In this document: positions 47,092 through 58,387 of the stretch, piece after piece
How the letters are laid out: every line of letters starts with the position of its first letter
Position numbering within the stretch: the stretch's first letter is position 1
Source of the DNA: Nigrospora sphaerica
Taxonomy: Eukaryota; Ascomycota; Sordariomycetes; Amphisphaeriales; Apiosporaceae
NCBI GenBank assembly: GCA_018287875.1
Contig: JAGVVL010000001.1
Coordinates: forward strand, 6,510,001-6,574,000
Length of the DNA: 64,000 nt
Reading direction: 5' to 3'
Position numbers and translations under genes: made by a program
Notes under the pieces: generated by a model
Told to the model about the DNA's origin: nothing
Database searches by the model: none
What the model saw: the letters and a program-made list of their open reading frames with translations, nothing else

Positions 47092-48875
47092 TTACGCACC
47101 GGCAGGAGTTGGCTTCGAGGGCCGGGGGGCGGGTGGGGGAGGAGCAGGGGACGACGAAGGCTTGGCCGATGAGGGCTTGGCCGACGAAGGCTTGGACGAG
47201 GCGGTAGTAGGGACGGCGGAAGTAGCAACGGCGGAGCGTGTCGCGCTCGTCAGCGTCGTGGCGGCGGACGGCGCCGGGCCAGAAGCCGTGGAGCCCAGGT
47301 TCGCGCCATTGTCGTAGCGGTACCAGTTGGCGACGGGGTCATTGAGGCACTCGCCGACGGTCACGAACTTGAAGCCCTTCTGCGTCACGGTCGACAGCAT
47401 GTACTCGGTCAGGTTGTACACGGTCTGAAAGTGGATGTCGTGGCCGATGGCGAGGGCGTCGAAGTTGGAGCTCGACTTGCCGGCGAAGAACTGCGCCACG
47501 ACGTCCTTGGAGGTCTGGATCAGCTCGGGCTTGGTGTGCAGGTAGTCCTGGGTGTCGAGGTCGAAGTAGGTGATGTGGTAGCCGAGGTCGTCGAGGTCCT
47601 TCTCGCAGCCGCTTGCGGCAGTGCACGACGAGTAGGGCGGGCGCATGTAGGTAGGGATGAAGCCCAGGATGTTACGGAGGGCCATCTCGAGCTTGACCAT
47701 CTCGTTGCGGCGCTGGGCCGAGGTGATGGCGCTCAGGTCGGCATGGGACCACGTGTGCGAGGCGATCTGGTGGCCGTCGGCGTGCTGGCGCTTGATGACG
47801 GCGGGCCAGGGCGTGGCCGGGTCGTCAATCTGGCCCTTGTTGTTGTTGACGCCCGTGATGAAGAAGGTTGCCTTGGCGTTGTACTTGACCAGGAGGTCGA
47901 GCAGGTCGTCGGTGTAGTCACTGGGGCCGTCGTCGTACGTCAGGGCCACGGTGCCCGGCTTATCGCAGTCGTAGATGCCCGCGCCGCCGTAGGCTATCTT
48001 GCCCAGCTTGGACCGGGGAAGCGTCGTCGTGTTGCTGCCCGCCGGCATGCGGTTGGCATCGCAAGCCGGTCCGAAGGCGAACTGGCAGTCGGGCGCCTTG
48101 CAGTGATCGGGCGTGGTGCCGCAGTACCTGTACGAGAAAAGGTCAGAATCGCCCGTGGTGTCTTTATATCGACGGGGTGTGGCGTGACCACTCACCCTTC
48201 GGCCGAGCAGCACTCGGTCGACGAGCACTTGGCGTTGTTAAAGTTGACACCGCATCGGCCCGTTCCCGTGTCGCCGTCGCCGGTGCCGTTGCCGTCGCCC
48301 GAGCCGGCCGTGCAGTCGCCGAACTCGTCCTGGCAGCCGGGCGCGGCGCAGTAGTCGGCCGTGCTCCCGCAGTAGCCACTGCCAATTGTGTTAGCCTGAG
48401 GTACCGCACCCGCGGCGCCAAGGGTGCTTCGGTGACTGACTATTCAGAACAGCACATGCCCGTCGGGCAGATGTACCCCTTGGTGCCGGCTCCCTGGTTG
48501 CCGCACGTCAGGTCCGGCGATACGGTGCCGGGGCCGCCGCCGGGGTTTCCGCCGCTGCTCTTGCAAGTGCCAAACGCCGACTGACAACCCGTTTCGCAGT
48601 AATCGGCCGTTGAGCCGCAGTAGCCGCTATGCCGACCAGGTCAGGGACGGAAGCCACGCAAGGGAGCCGCAGAGGAAGGGCGGGGCAAGGGGAAATACGT
48701 ACTATTGTGAGCAGCATGCAGCGTCCGAAGGGCAGGTGTATCCCTTAGTGCCGGCTCCCGTGTTGCCGCATGTCAGGTCCGGCGAGACATCACGCTTGTT
48801 CTGGAGCAGCGAGGAGGCAGAGGCAACCGTCAGGCTGCTTGCCAGGGTATAAGACATTAAAATAAACGGCCTCAT
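47092..48875 (-). CDS. secreted chitin deacetylase with three CBM18 modules
   Basis: Carbohydrate esterase family 4 enzyme that removes acetyl groups from chitin to give chitosan, with lectin-like modules for binding. Exons 48875-48703, 48626-48441, 48378-48196, 48127-47092, all introns phase 2; 525 residues. A signal peptide covers about residues 1-21, with a following dibasic KR site. Three Cys-rich CBM18 modules each span an intron (CCSQY^GYCG, CCSEY^GYCG, CCSAEG^YCG). The NodB domain has TYDDGP (244-249, catalytic Asp and metal Asp), the zinc-binding HTWSH (305-309), RPPYSSC, DLDTQDYLH and GHDIHFQT. The C-terminus is a Ser/Thr/Pro/Ala-rich tail with KPSSA repeats, likely O-glycosylated. 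No GPI signal seen. Role: cell-wall modification or hiding of chitin from host or competitor chitinases. Confidence 0.95.
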
Positions 48876-51800
48876 GGTGTGGATAGCGACGGCAACGAGC
48901 GTGTCAAGCGAGTGTGGGTGGAGGCGATGGGCCAGGACGAGAAGCCAGAGGCAGGCTGCAGAAGCGAGAGAGCAGACAGACCACGCTCGAGTCCATCCGA
49001 GGCAGGTCGCCGCCTCGATTATTATACCTTCACACGAGGACGGCCCTCGGATGACCAGACGGGCTAGGCCGGGGAGCGTACGACCGACCCGTCATGGCGG
49101 CCGAGATAGATGAAGGAGCCGCTAGGGGTATACTGTCGAACGGCTATGGGTGTGCAGCTAAGCAGCTGAGCAGCCGCAAAGCGATGTCACCCAACCCGAC
49201 TGCTCACCTCCCCATGGCCCATGCAGGCACACGCACATACTGTTTATGCATGGACAGCTGGCGGCGGCGAGGCAGGGGGGTTTCCGGAAGAGGTAACTCG
49301 CACGACCGCAAAGCAAGCATAGTCGTCAATGCCCACTCCGACGTCGACGTTGGTGCGCCGCCACGGCCGAGGATCCGACCCTCCAGCCGCAGCCTTTTTT
49401 TTTCCTTTCCGCTGGCTGGCCACTGGTAGGCGCTGGCCAAGGCACGGCGGCGTCTGTCTTCCCTCAGGTGGCATTGGCATCCGAAACGACGAACGGCAGA
49501 CGCATGTGTGCAATATACGCGGCTCCACAAGATCTAACTTAGTAGTGTCGTGATCCGATCAGGGCCACTTCCCCCCGTGTCCCCGCCCTTCGGGGGATCA
49601 ACGGGATAGAAAGATCGGATTGGGTTTAAAGGGTAGGGTACACGGTTAGCCGTGCTCTGTCGCGGGAAACACCCAAACACCGGGCAGTATCCCGGGGGGG
49701 GGGGGGGCAGAACGGGAGAGCTGACAAGGGGAGAAGAGGGGCCGCTAGTTCGCCGTCACGGTTGCATTGGGAACATCATCATTCAGGTTGGTAGAGAGGT
49801 CTGTGAGCGGTCCAAGTCGTGCCAGTTGTCTAGCATTGGATTTTTTCTTGTTTCTTACGTCGCCCTGGCACTAGGCGGGCGACGCGTCCAATAGATGGAG
49901 ACCATGGACATACCAAGAGACGCAGCAAGAGACGCAGTGAGCATGCAGTAGAAGAACACGAGGAACAAGGAATAAGCAAATAGCGAGATACACGCATCCC
50001 CACAGCATCAGACGATCGGCTTGCAGGTACGAAGTAGCCAATATCCGGGACACTTGCGGGAGGGTGGCACGTAAACCGGGAATGCAGGAAAACCCTCCAC
50101 TGCCAGCGGCACGGTGACGGTGTTGCTCTTTCTCTCATTCCCTCCCTTTTCTCAAGGTCCAGGCCAAGTACATCAGGCAGGTCCTTGAGTAAAGATGTCC
50201 ACACGTAGATAGACGACAGAAGGTAGCTAACGCCGGGCATTGTATGCATGGGCCACCCTGCCAGGGCCGCGATCCGCACAGTCGGCACCGCACCCTCTTG
50301 CCGGCCCCGATAGAAAAGAAAAGAAGGAGCTGGGCCTCCTCGCAGAAGCGACCGTCGTCAGCTATGGATACCGTGTGCAGGTAAGACAATAAGCGACGAC
50401 CGGAGGCTGGAAAGTCACCCGAGCACGCCACTGGCATACAGAGGTGCATGTATGTATTGTCCAAGTATGCATTCGTCTAGACGCAGACGGGCGGGGACAA
50501 TGGGGGTACGATGCATACGGGAATACGGCGACTGTGGGGACGGCGAGCTGGCCGGGCAACTGGCAGCGTTCCATGGCCAGACGATGATGGACTCAGGTGT
50601 AAGATGTGACGCTGAATTGGCATCGTCGGATGACGGACGGCCGGGCATGGGCTTGGTGCCGTAGTAGCCCGCCCAACTTTTCCTGGTCTGAGCGGGCAGT
50701 ACCTGAGACCGCCGCTGAGAACAGTAGCTCGGAGCGGCACGACAGGGCACGATGATGGGGACCCTGGATCTGACCTCAGGTCGTGGCGTGCTTACGGGTT
50801 ATTTCCATCCGCGCGCCCTGTTCATCTTCTTTTTCTTCCCCCTCTCCCACGCCAGCTTCCTTTTCCTTCTTTTCCTTCTTTTCCTTCCTTCCCCAGCCCC
50901 TCTCCTCTTCCCGCGGCGGCAAGGGAATGCGAGGCGCAGAGGGGGCAATGCTGTAATTAAATCAAACCCTACTCACTCTGCCAAGAAAGGGCGAAGTGGG
51001 CTCGTAGTGCCCAACGCCGAACGAGGGTGAAACGACCGAGCAGACCAAGGCTGGCGGTGCCCTCCGGTCCAGCACGCCGAGGCTACTATAGATACCCGCG
51101 GGAGGATTTCGCATGCGCGCCGTATTTCGACTGAAGAAGAGAGGAAGAGCACCCAAATTCATGACGCCAATCCGGCCGGTACGCAAAAGACCCAGTCACC
51201 AGTACGGCCAACATGGATACGGGCAACGAAGCTGATGCATCGGCAGTATCGCGCCAGTTGAGGCTTAGGACCTGGGCTGTCATTGGGATCATCGTTTAGG
51301 TTGGCTTTGTTGGTGCCACACAGCTAATATGAACGCATGCTGTGAAGGAAATGTCGACCAGGCCCGATACGGGTTTTTATACAAACCTAGGTACCTCTTA
51401 TATAGCTCTCCTCTGCACACGCTAACAAATATGCCGTTGGAGCCAAGGGGGTACGGCATGTTCGTATCCGACACATTGTACGGATGAATACCTTTAACGA
51501 ACCGCTCATGACGGCACCCAGGGGTTGTACAATCCGTCCGGCAGGCAAGGCCAGGCCTCATGCAAGTTTCGATAGGTCCCAGCACAGCCTCCTGTAAGTA
51601 ATCTCCGTCAGCCTGTCCGCCCGCTGCGCTGGCTGCCAGGCATGATGATGCGTATGTCAAAAGTCCATGACTTTAACGTCGTTCGAAGCCGATCGAACCG
51701 TTTCTTGGGGTCTTTCGGTTACCGGCTGCTTTTCAGCCGAAGTTCTGTCGCTTAGACGGCAACGGCAACGGCAACGGCAACGTGGCAGCCGCATCATCGC

Positions 51801-53978
51801 GCGAGCGGCAGCACGGCAGTCGCAGAACCGGCAGGGGGGGTTCCCTTTGTCGGATACTCACGACGATGTGATGGCACGGAATGCAGGCACGGAACGCGGG
51901 CACGTACGACTTTTGTACCAATAGGATGGATCCATGATAATGGCCGACAGTTCACCAGGTGGGCGGCAGAGGCCGCCTCTGCCGCTACCCGTGCCCATCT
52001 GTCACCCGCCCGCCGCCCCCTTTGCGACTGTTGGTCGTGTCGTACTCGCGTAGTTCGAATACAAGCAGTGTTCAGTGTGGCGGCCAGGCTGTGTGCTCTG
52101 GCGACGACAACTCATACTACATATAATAGCATGTCAACAAGGCAGCTTCCATACCTTGGCAGGTCACTCTGGTAGGACAGTACTGTGTAGGGATGGGATG
52201 CATTCAGCCGATGTGTTGTACCTTGCTATCAAATCACAAGCGGTGGGAAGTGTGCCAAGGGTCTGAAGAGGAGTGTGGCACTGGGCACAGCCAATCCGCG
52301 TCCACGCCGGGGTAACCACGCCCCCGTGCCATTTTCAAGGCGCCAACTCAAATGACTATTACCTGCCTGGGCCGGGACCACATGCGGGCTGACCGACAAC
52401 CCAAACGCTAATAGGAGTGTGCCTTTCTGGGGATCCATGATGGGACGGGTAGTTTGCACAGTAATCCCAGCTTATTATATGCTTTTGTGGAGTTGGCAAA
52501 CGGGCTTCATCATGGCTGATAGGATGGATGGGGGCTGCCAAAGGTTGGCTGTCATCTGGATTGTCGGTACGCAGGCCAACGAATATGCAGCGTCTTTTCG
52601 GGCCCCAGACGCAAACGGACAGGATGCACAAGTATTGGCGGGTAAGAAGTACCTACTATTGACAGACGGGTTGGGCCCGTCAAGCGCCTCGAGGACATTC
52701 ATACCTGCGTACAAAACGCGGGTTTAGACTCCCATGCATGAGGGGGGGTTGAAACCGCGCAATCGTACCGTGGCTGAGTCGCGTCAGCCCAGGTCAGGCA
52801 GGGTCTTTCCCCTAAGCCGCCAAGACTGGAAGAGTAGAAGCGCCCCACGAGCTGCTCCACTGCTAAATCTGTCACGTCTCGCATCCATCCCATCCATGGA
52901 TGCGTCGCCATGGGGCAGTCAACGCCATTGCGTAGCCGTAACAACGTTCACTTACTATATGTATAGATAGGTAGATATGTATTTGGGTAGGTAAGCTGTG
53001 TAGGATGCAGGTGGAATATCTCTCCTGCAGCGCTGCCGCTGGGCCTTGAAGGCTCCCCAGAGCATCCGTGGGCACGCGAGCACCGCGCCTATTCATCCCT
53101 TCGCCCCCAAGCCTCTAACGCCAATCCGTGCTAGCTCGCCGGCAGTGGGTGGGATGGCATGTGCATACATGGTTCACACCATCCATTCATCGCGCCCGAC
53201 TGGCGAGGGTGCGGGTAAGGAGTGGAAGAGTGGGTAGATCCCATCTCATATCCCCCGGGCGTGCAGTTGTTGTTTGGGGGAACCTGGGTGGGGGGAAGGG
53301 ATTTGCAACAATAGCCACCTCGTGGAATACCGTCTATCCCATGTATTGTATGTGCGTGGCTCAGCGGCCCCCAATGTGATGGCAATGGCATGGGCAGGGA
53401 CGCCGAGCCGGTCACAATCCAGGATGGATCTACGGGCGTGGGAATACATGCAACTAGTAGAAGATCCCATGTCCACGACTGTGCCCGCCTATCCCGTGAG
53501 GTCCCATCTGCAGGCCAAGCTACCCCAAACATCATCGACTTGCCATCCTCCTCCCCCATGTCCACCACACCCGCCGCCGCTCTCACTCTCCGCATTCTTT
53601 TTTTTCCCTCAGTCGCCCTCGGCAGTCGCAGTTCGAGACCACCGTAACCGCCGCTCGGCCGCGCGCTCCGCTCGCCCCAGGACCCCGTCCCCGTAGGTCT
53701 GATTGATCGGTCCATTGTCTCCTCGCGCCCCTTGCTGCCTGTGCCTGTACCTGTGCCTGTGCCTGCCGCCACACCCACACACAGCTCAGCGCCGTATCCG
53801 GGCGCTCTCTCCCTCACTTCCCTCCATCCATTACATCCACTTCCCCCCCTCTGTTGTTGACGGCTGGACAGCACAGCACCACATCACACCTCTTACACCC
53901 AACCCACGTAATTCCCCTACCACCCCCAGGCACCACGAGTGGGGGGAAAGGACCGTCCAGGAGTTCCCGATTATTGAT
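48876..53978. other. 5.1-kb gene-free region
   Basis: The longest gap in the window. All ORFs are short or shadow-like; I recognise no protein, RNA gene or transposon end. It holds a G run at about 49694-49707 and a (GGCAAC)n minisatellite at 51756-51782. A plus-strand pyrimidine-rich stretch at 53500-53900 is probably the leader of the lipid phosphatase gene. The left 200-300 bp should carry the chitin deacetylase promoter. Confidence 0.5.
51756..51782. repeat. hexanucleotide (CGGCAA)n minisatellite
   Basis: Four to five copies of a CGGCAA hexamer, not inside a recognised gene. Confidence 0.85.
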
Positions 53979-55423
53979 ATGCAAGACGCCGCCGCTGCCC
54001 ACGGCTCATCTCGACTGCTCTTCCCCAACTACCAGTCGTACCGCAAAATGCCCGACCTAGACGACGCATCCCCACGCCGTTCAGCCCGCATTACCAACAA
54101 ACCCAAAATGGCCTGGCTCTTGCCCACCTCCTATGTGACCGACTGGCTCTGCTTGATCGCCGCTGGCGGTGTCGGCCTCGTGCTCAACGATATAAGCCCC
54201 CGAAAGCGCCCTTTCAGCCTGCAGGACCAAAACATCTCGTACGTCCCCCTTTGTTCCCAAACCCCTCCGCCGCCTCCTCCGGAAGCTTACCTTGTTCGCC
54301 TAGTTTCCCCTTTACCGAACACGAAACGGTGCCGCCCTGGCTGCTGCTGGTCTGCAATGCCGCCATCCCCATTGCCGTCATCCTCATCGTCGCCCTCATC
54401 TTCGTCCCGGGGCCCACGGTGCCCAAGGGAACCCCCAAGTCGCTGATCTGGAAGCGCAAGCTCTGGGAGCTCCACACGGGCTGGTTGGGCCTGGCCCTGT
54501 CCCTGATAGGCGCCTGGTTCATCACCAATGGCATGAAGAACCTCTTTGGCAAGCCGCGGCCTGACCTCCTGGCCCGCTGCCACCCCGATATTGAGAACCT
54601 GACGCAGTACATTGTCGGCGGCTACGCCAACACCTCGAGCAACGGCCAGCTGGTGTCGGCCGCCATATGCAAGAACACGGACAGGAAGATACTCGACGAC
54701 GGCTTCCGCAGCTACCCCTCGGGCCACTCGAGCTCTGCCGCCGCCGGCCTCATTTACCTGTCGTTCTTCCTCGCCAGCAAGTTCGCCGTCACCATCCCCT
54801 TCGCCGCCGATGGCAGCTACGCCGCCGACTCCGGCGCCGCCCACTCGTCGTTTCCCTCGCGCCTCCGCCAGGCCCGCGGCTCCGCCGCCGACGAGGCCAT
54901 GCGCCCCCTGTCGCAGGCCACGGACGAGTTCTCGGGCGGCGGCGACCCGGCCGTGGCCAAGCAGATCACGTCGCACAGCACCACGGTGCTCGCCGTCCGG
55001 CGCCAGGCCGCCGCGCCCCCCGTCTACCTCCTCATCCTCACCGTGCTCCCCTTCTTCCTCGCCATCTTCATCGCCGGCTCGCGCTGGTCCGACTTCCGCC
55101 ACCACGGCTTCGACATTCTCTTCGGCTTCCTCATCGGCACCGTCACGGCCTGGTTCGCCTTTCGCTACTACCACCTGCCCATCTCGCGCGGCGCCGGCTG
55201 GGCCTGGGGCCCGCGGAGCCACAGCAAGGCCTTCTGGGCCGGCGTGGGCTCGTACAGCTACGCCACGGAGAAGTCTGACTGGGACCGCCCCGCCTACGAC
55301 GACGGCTTCGGCCAAGCGCCCGCCGACATCGAAATGGGCCTGCGGCAACGCAAACCCGATTACAGCCCCGCCCACCGGACTCAAACCGAGCCAACAAACG
55401 TCATGCGTCACGACTCTTTGTAG
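53979..55423 (+). CDS. PAP2-superfamily lipid phosphatase (Dpp1/Lpp1-like)
   Basis: Integral membrane enzyme that dephosphorylates lipid phosphates such as diacylglycerol pyrophosphate, phosphatidate or lysophosphatidate. Exons 53979-54238 and 54304-55423 (GTACGT...CGCCTAG, phase 2); 459 residues. All three PAP2 catalytic motifs are present and in order: KNLFGKPRP (165-173), YPSGHSSS (about 225-232) and SRWSDFRHHGFD (346-357). About six membrane segments can be seen, for example WLCLIAAGGVGLVL, LLVCNAAIPIAVILIVALIF, YLLILTVLPFFLAIFIAG. A roughly 60-residue hydrophilic insertion (about 255-315) between motifs 2 and 3 is longer than in yeast Dpp1. Start chosen at the first ATG of the open exon (MQDAAAAHGSS); MPDLDDAS and MAWLLPTS downstream are alternatives. 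Substrate cannot be told from sequence. Confidence 0.9.
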
Positions 55424-56279
55424 CGAAGGGGCGGTACTTGACTCTGTTTCACTCAAGCCTTGAAATTTCTCAGCGGGCACTAGATGATGAGATTTGGATA
55501 AGGTGAACACGAAAAAGGACTGCGCGTGGCTTTGGCTGTGGACACGACGGCGTACGGTTTGCTTGGGGCTTTCATGAACGAATACGAACATTGGCCTCGA
55601 GCCACGGTATGACTATACGTTGTGTGAGCCCGTCACTTGTGTCTCTGGTTGGTATCACTCTGTATCCGTAAGATTATCCTGCTAGCAATAACTGACCCCC
55701 GCCTTCTCTCTCCCTCACTCCATCCCCTCTCCGCCGTGCTATGGAAAGGCCGCCGTATTGATGGCACCTACGAGAGGGCTGGCATCAGGGGAGGAGCGAG
55801 GACAGCGGGTGGGCTACGTAGTACCAAAAATGAGACGGCATGTAGGCCCTTGCATCGGAACGTGTATCTTTGGCTGCGCGTTCTGGCCCAGGGCCACCCG
55901 AGTGGAAGCCCAGCCAAGGCGCACTTCTTGTTCCATCGGGGCACCCACCCTTCATGCTTCTCTCCTCCCACCAGGCGTTTCGGAGTGCGTACCTCACGCC
56001 GTTGGGTGCTTGCCAAGGAATACGCCGGAACGTGGATGCGGGGACCAAACTCGTCTCGAGTCTCCATGCTGCCGTATTTCTCCTATTGAATGCCCGCTCA
56101 CCTGAGCAGCGGAGATGCGGGGGAATCACTAAACGCCGTCGCAAGAAACCAGCTCCTCTTTGAACGCCAGGATGAGCAAGGTCACTACCGGACCACTCCC
56201 TGAAGGCCGCCGGGTTCATCATTCGTCGCATTACGCATCCCCTCGCGCGCCGCGTCATTTGCGTCATGGCACGGTGGCC
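55424..56279. other. intergenic between convergent genes
   Basis: About 860 bp of 3' flanking sequence for the lipid phosphatase (+) and CK2 beta (-). No gene recognised. Confidence 0.6.
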
Positions 56280-57210
56280 TCAGCCCACCACATTGGTGTC
56301 CCCCTCGACGTCGACGTCGTCTTCTTCGTCGTCTTCTTCGTCCAGGTCGTCCTCGCCAGCGTCTCCCTTGAAACCGCTCTCGACCTCGAGCTTCCGCAGC
56401 CGCCGGAGCATGTCTGTGCGTTGGATGTTCTGCCAGCGGATGAGGGCGGCCGAGGCGTGGACGCGGAAGCCGTAGACGCGCGGGATGTACCGTTCGGCGC
56501 TCTTGGGCGGGACCAAGGCCGGGTAAACCTGGAACATAATGTTGTGGAAGGAAGTGCCGAAGTAGGCGCCGTCGATGGCGGCATGGCGCGAGGACTTGGG
56601 GTTGTAAACGTCCTCGCAGCGGACGCAGTACAACTTCACGGGCTTTTGGTTGGGCACATCGGTCTGGCCCATGGGCAAGAGGGGGTGCGAGTGACAGAAG
56701 ACGCGGGGACATTTGCCGAAGTCGGCCTTCTTGTACTTGTCGAGCTGTCGGGGCGCAGGTTAGCGGGGGTCCCAGGGGCAGACGAGGGCGCGAGAAGCCA
56801 ACAAACCATCTTTGCCAAACCGCGGGTCGTCACGACGTAGCGAGCGTGAATCAGGCCGTAAAGGTGTCGAGCCGACTTCTCAATGGTCTCCCGCATGTCA
56901 TCGTCACAGTCGAGGTCGAAGACGTCGGTGATGAGATCCAGAGCATACTGGTAATATTGGACCTCCGTGTTGAGACCTGTCAGGTTGAAGCGGTCTGTCA
57001 AGTAGTCCTCGTCGATCTCGCAGAAGTATTCGTTTCCGCGCGATGAGATGAACTGGGGCAACGTGTCAGTCAGGCGGTGTTCTCGCTGGGTCGGGGGCCG
57101 CTGGGCCACGGCGAGGCGCGGCAACAGCCATCATATAACCACACATGACGTACCCAGTCGCGCCAGTAGCTCGTATAGTCGCTATCAGACTCGGAAGCGA
57201 AGTCGTCCAT
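56280..57210 (-). CDS. ckb1: casein kinase 2 regulatory (beta) subunit
   Basis: Regulatory subunit that dimerises through a zinc finger and docks two catalytic alpha subunits. Exons 57210-57154, 57052-56807 and 56744-56280, both introns phase 0 (the second with a less usual GTTTGT donor); 255 residues. N-terminus MDDFASESDSDYTSYWRDW has the acidic Ser sites that are autophosphorylated in the family. FISSRGNEYFCEIDEDY, the acidic loop DVFDLDCDDDMRE, and the zinc-binding cysteines (CPRVFC, CVRC) are conserved, as is AYFGTSFHNIMFQVYP. The C-terminus has a distinctive acidic run (about 235-250). Of the two fungal beta paralogues this looks like CKB1; paralogue choice is from memory. Confidence 0.94.
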
Positions 57211-58387
57211 CGTGGGCACGCGCCGCCGTGGACGACAGCAGGTACGACGGGTGAGGAGCGGAGCGAGGTGGTGGGGTCGAATAGGGCGCCGGGCGAGGGA
57301 CTCCTCGGCTGGAAGAGTGGCGGGCTGGGTGGGCGGACGACGGGGGAGGGTGAGGAGGACGGAAAGAAGGCGGCGGCGGCGGCGGCGGCGGTGGCCGAGG
57401 CGGCGCTGGGGGTTGTGCGATAGATACTTAGGCTCCGGGAGTATCACGTCCTAATCATGGGCATCACGCGCCTCGAGGAGGGACGGGACAACCGTAGGGC
57501 GTCGGCGGGACAGGATGGTCTGCGAAGGCACGAGCCGATGGTGGGGGGTGGGAATATGGGATATTTGCCTGCTGGGCAAATGCAAGGCGCAGACGAACCG
57601 ACGGATAAGATTGAGAGGGCGAGTGTGGGAGAAGGGCGCCACGGATGGGGCAGTCAGCCTTTCCACCTGCTGTTTGTTCCCCCCTCTTTCTTTCTGTCTC
57701 CCGCTTCAGCTGTGGTGGCGCGTGTGGGAAGGTGGGGAGGGGTTTTTCAAACCAGCTACACCCAACAGGTACCCAAGGTACCTACCTCTCTTACAGTTAG
57801 AGGGAGGGCTATTCATGAACGTACAACTACATCATAAACATCCATCTTCCAACAGTACCTGGGAGTGTCTAGGTAGGTTCTACACATGCCTTAACTCGGT
57901 TGTAATTTCCAAATATGTGAGGACCAAAATAATCAATCACTGCAGTTATGTCCCCGACGGATGCTAGTTGACCAGTGTTGGGCCCCTGGATACATGCAGT
58001 GAGGAGTTGCTGTAGTAGGTAGGGTAGCCATCCACACAGTAGAGGCACCCATACACCACCGCCACCACCATCAGATAGATAGGAGGGCAGGTGGTATACG
58101 CAGACAGGCAAAGAAGGGATCCCCGGAAAGTATCCGCATTCGAAATGGGGAGCGAGGGGGAAAAGTAAATGCAGGACAGAAAGCAAGAGGAAGCTGGACC
58201 AAGTGGCAGTCGCCTCGCGGGGAATATTTTGAGCTATACCAATAAATCAAGTACCTTTTGAACCCACTATCCCCCTTCTAATACCCTGGTAGGCACGCAT
58301 GCTATAACTGCAAGCGTCATGGGCCTCGACGCAGACAAGCTCGCCGTGTTGTGTCGACAAGCACGTACATATCTAGCTAATAAGCAT
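57211..58387. other. 1.2-kb intergenic, no gene recognised
   Basis: CK2 beta promoter on the left and the RIC1 3' flank on the right. A (GGC)n-rich purine stretch lies near 57365-57400, likely in the CK2 beta leader. TACCTA-type words occur near 57775. No RNA gene seen. Confidence 0.55.

Noticed and set aside
53131..53874. 247-codon minus-strand frame
   Set aside because: Lies opposite a pyrimidine-rich leader; Gly/Arg/Thr-rich and repetitive without a domain.
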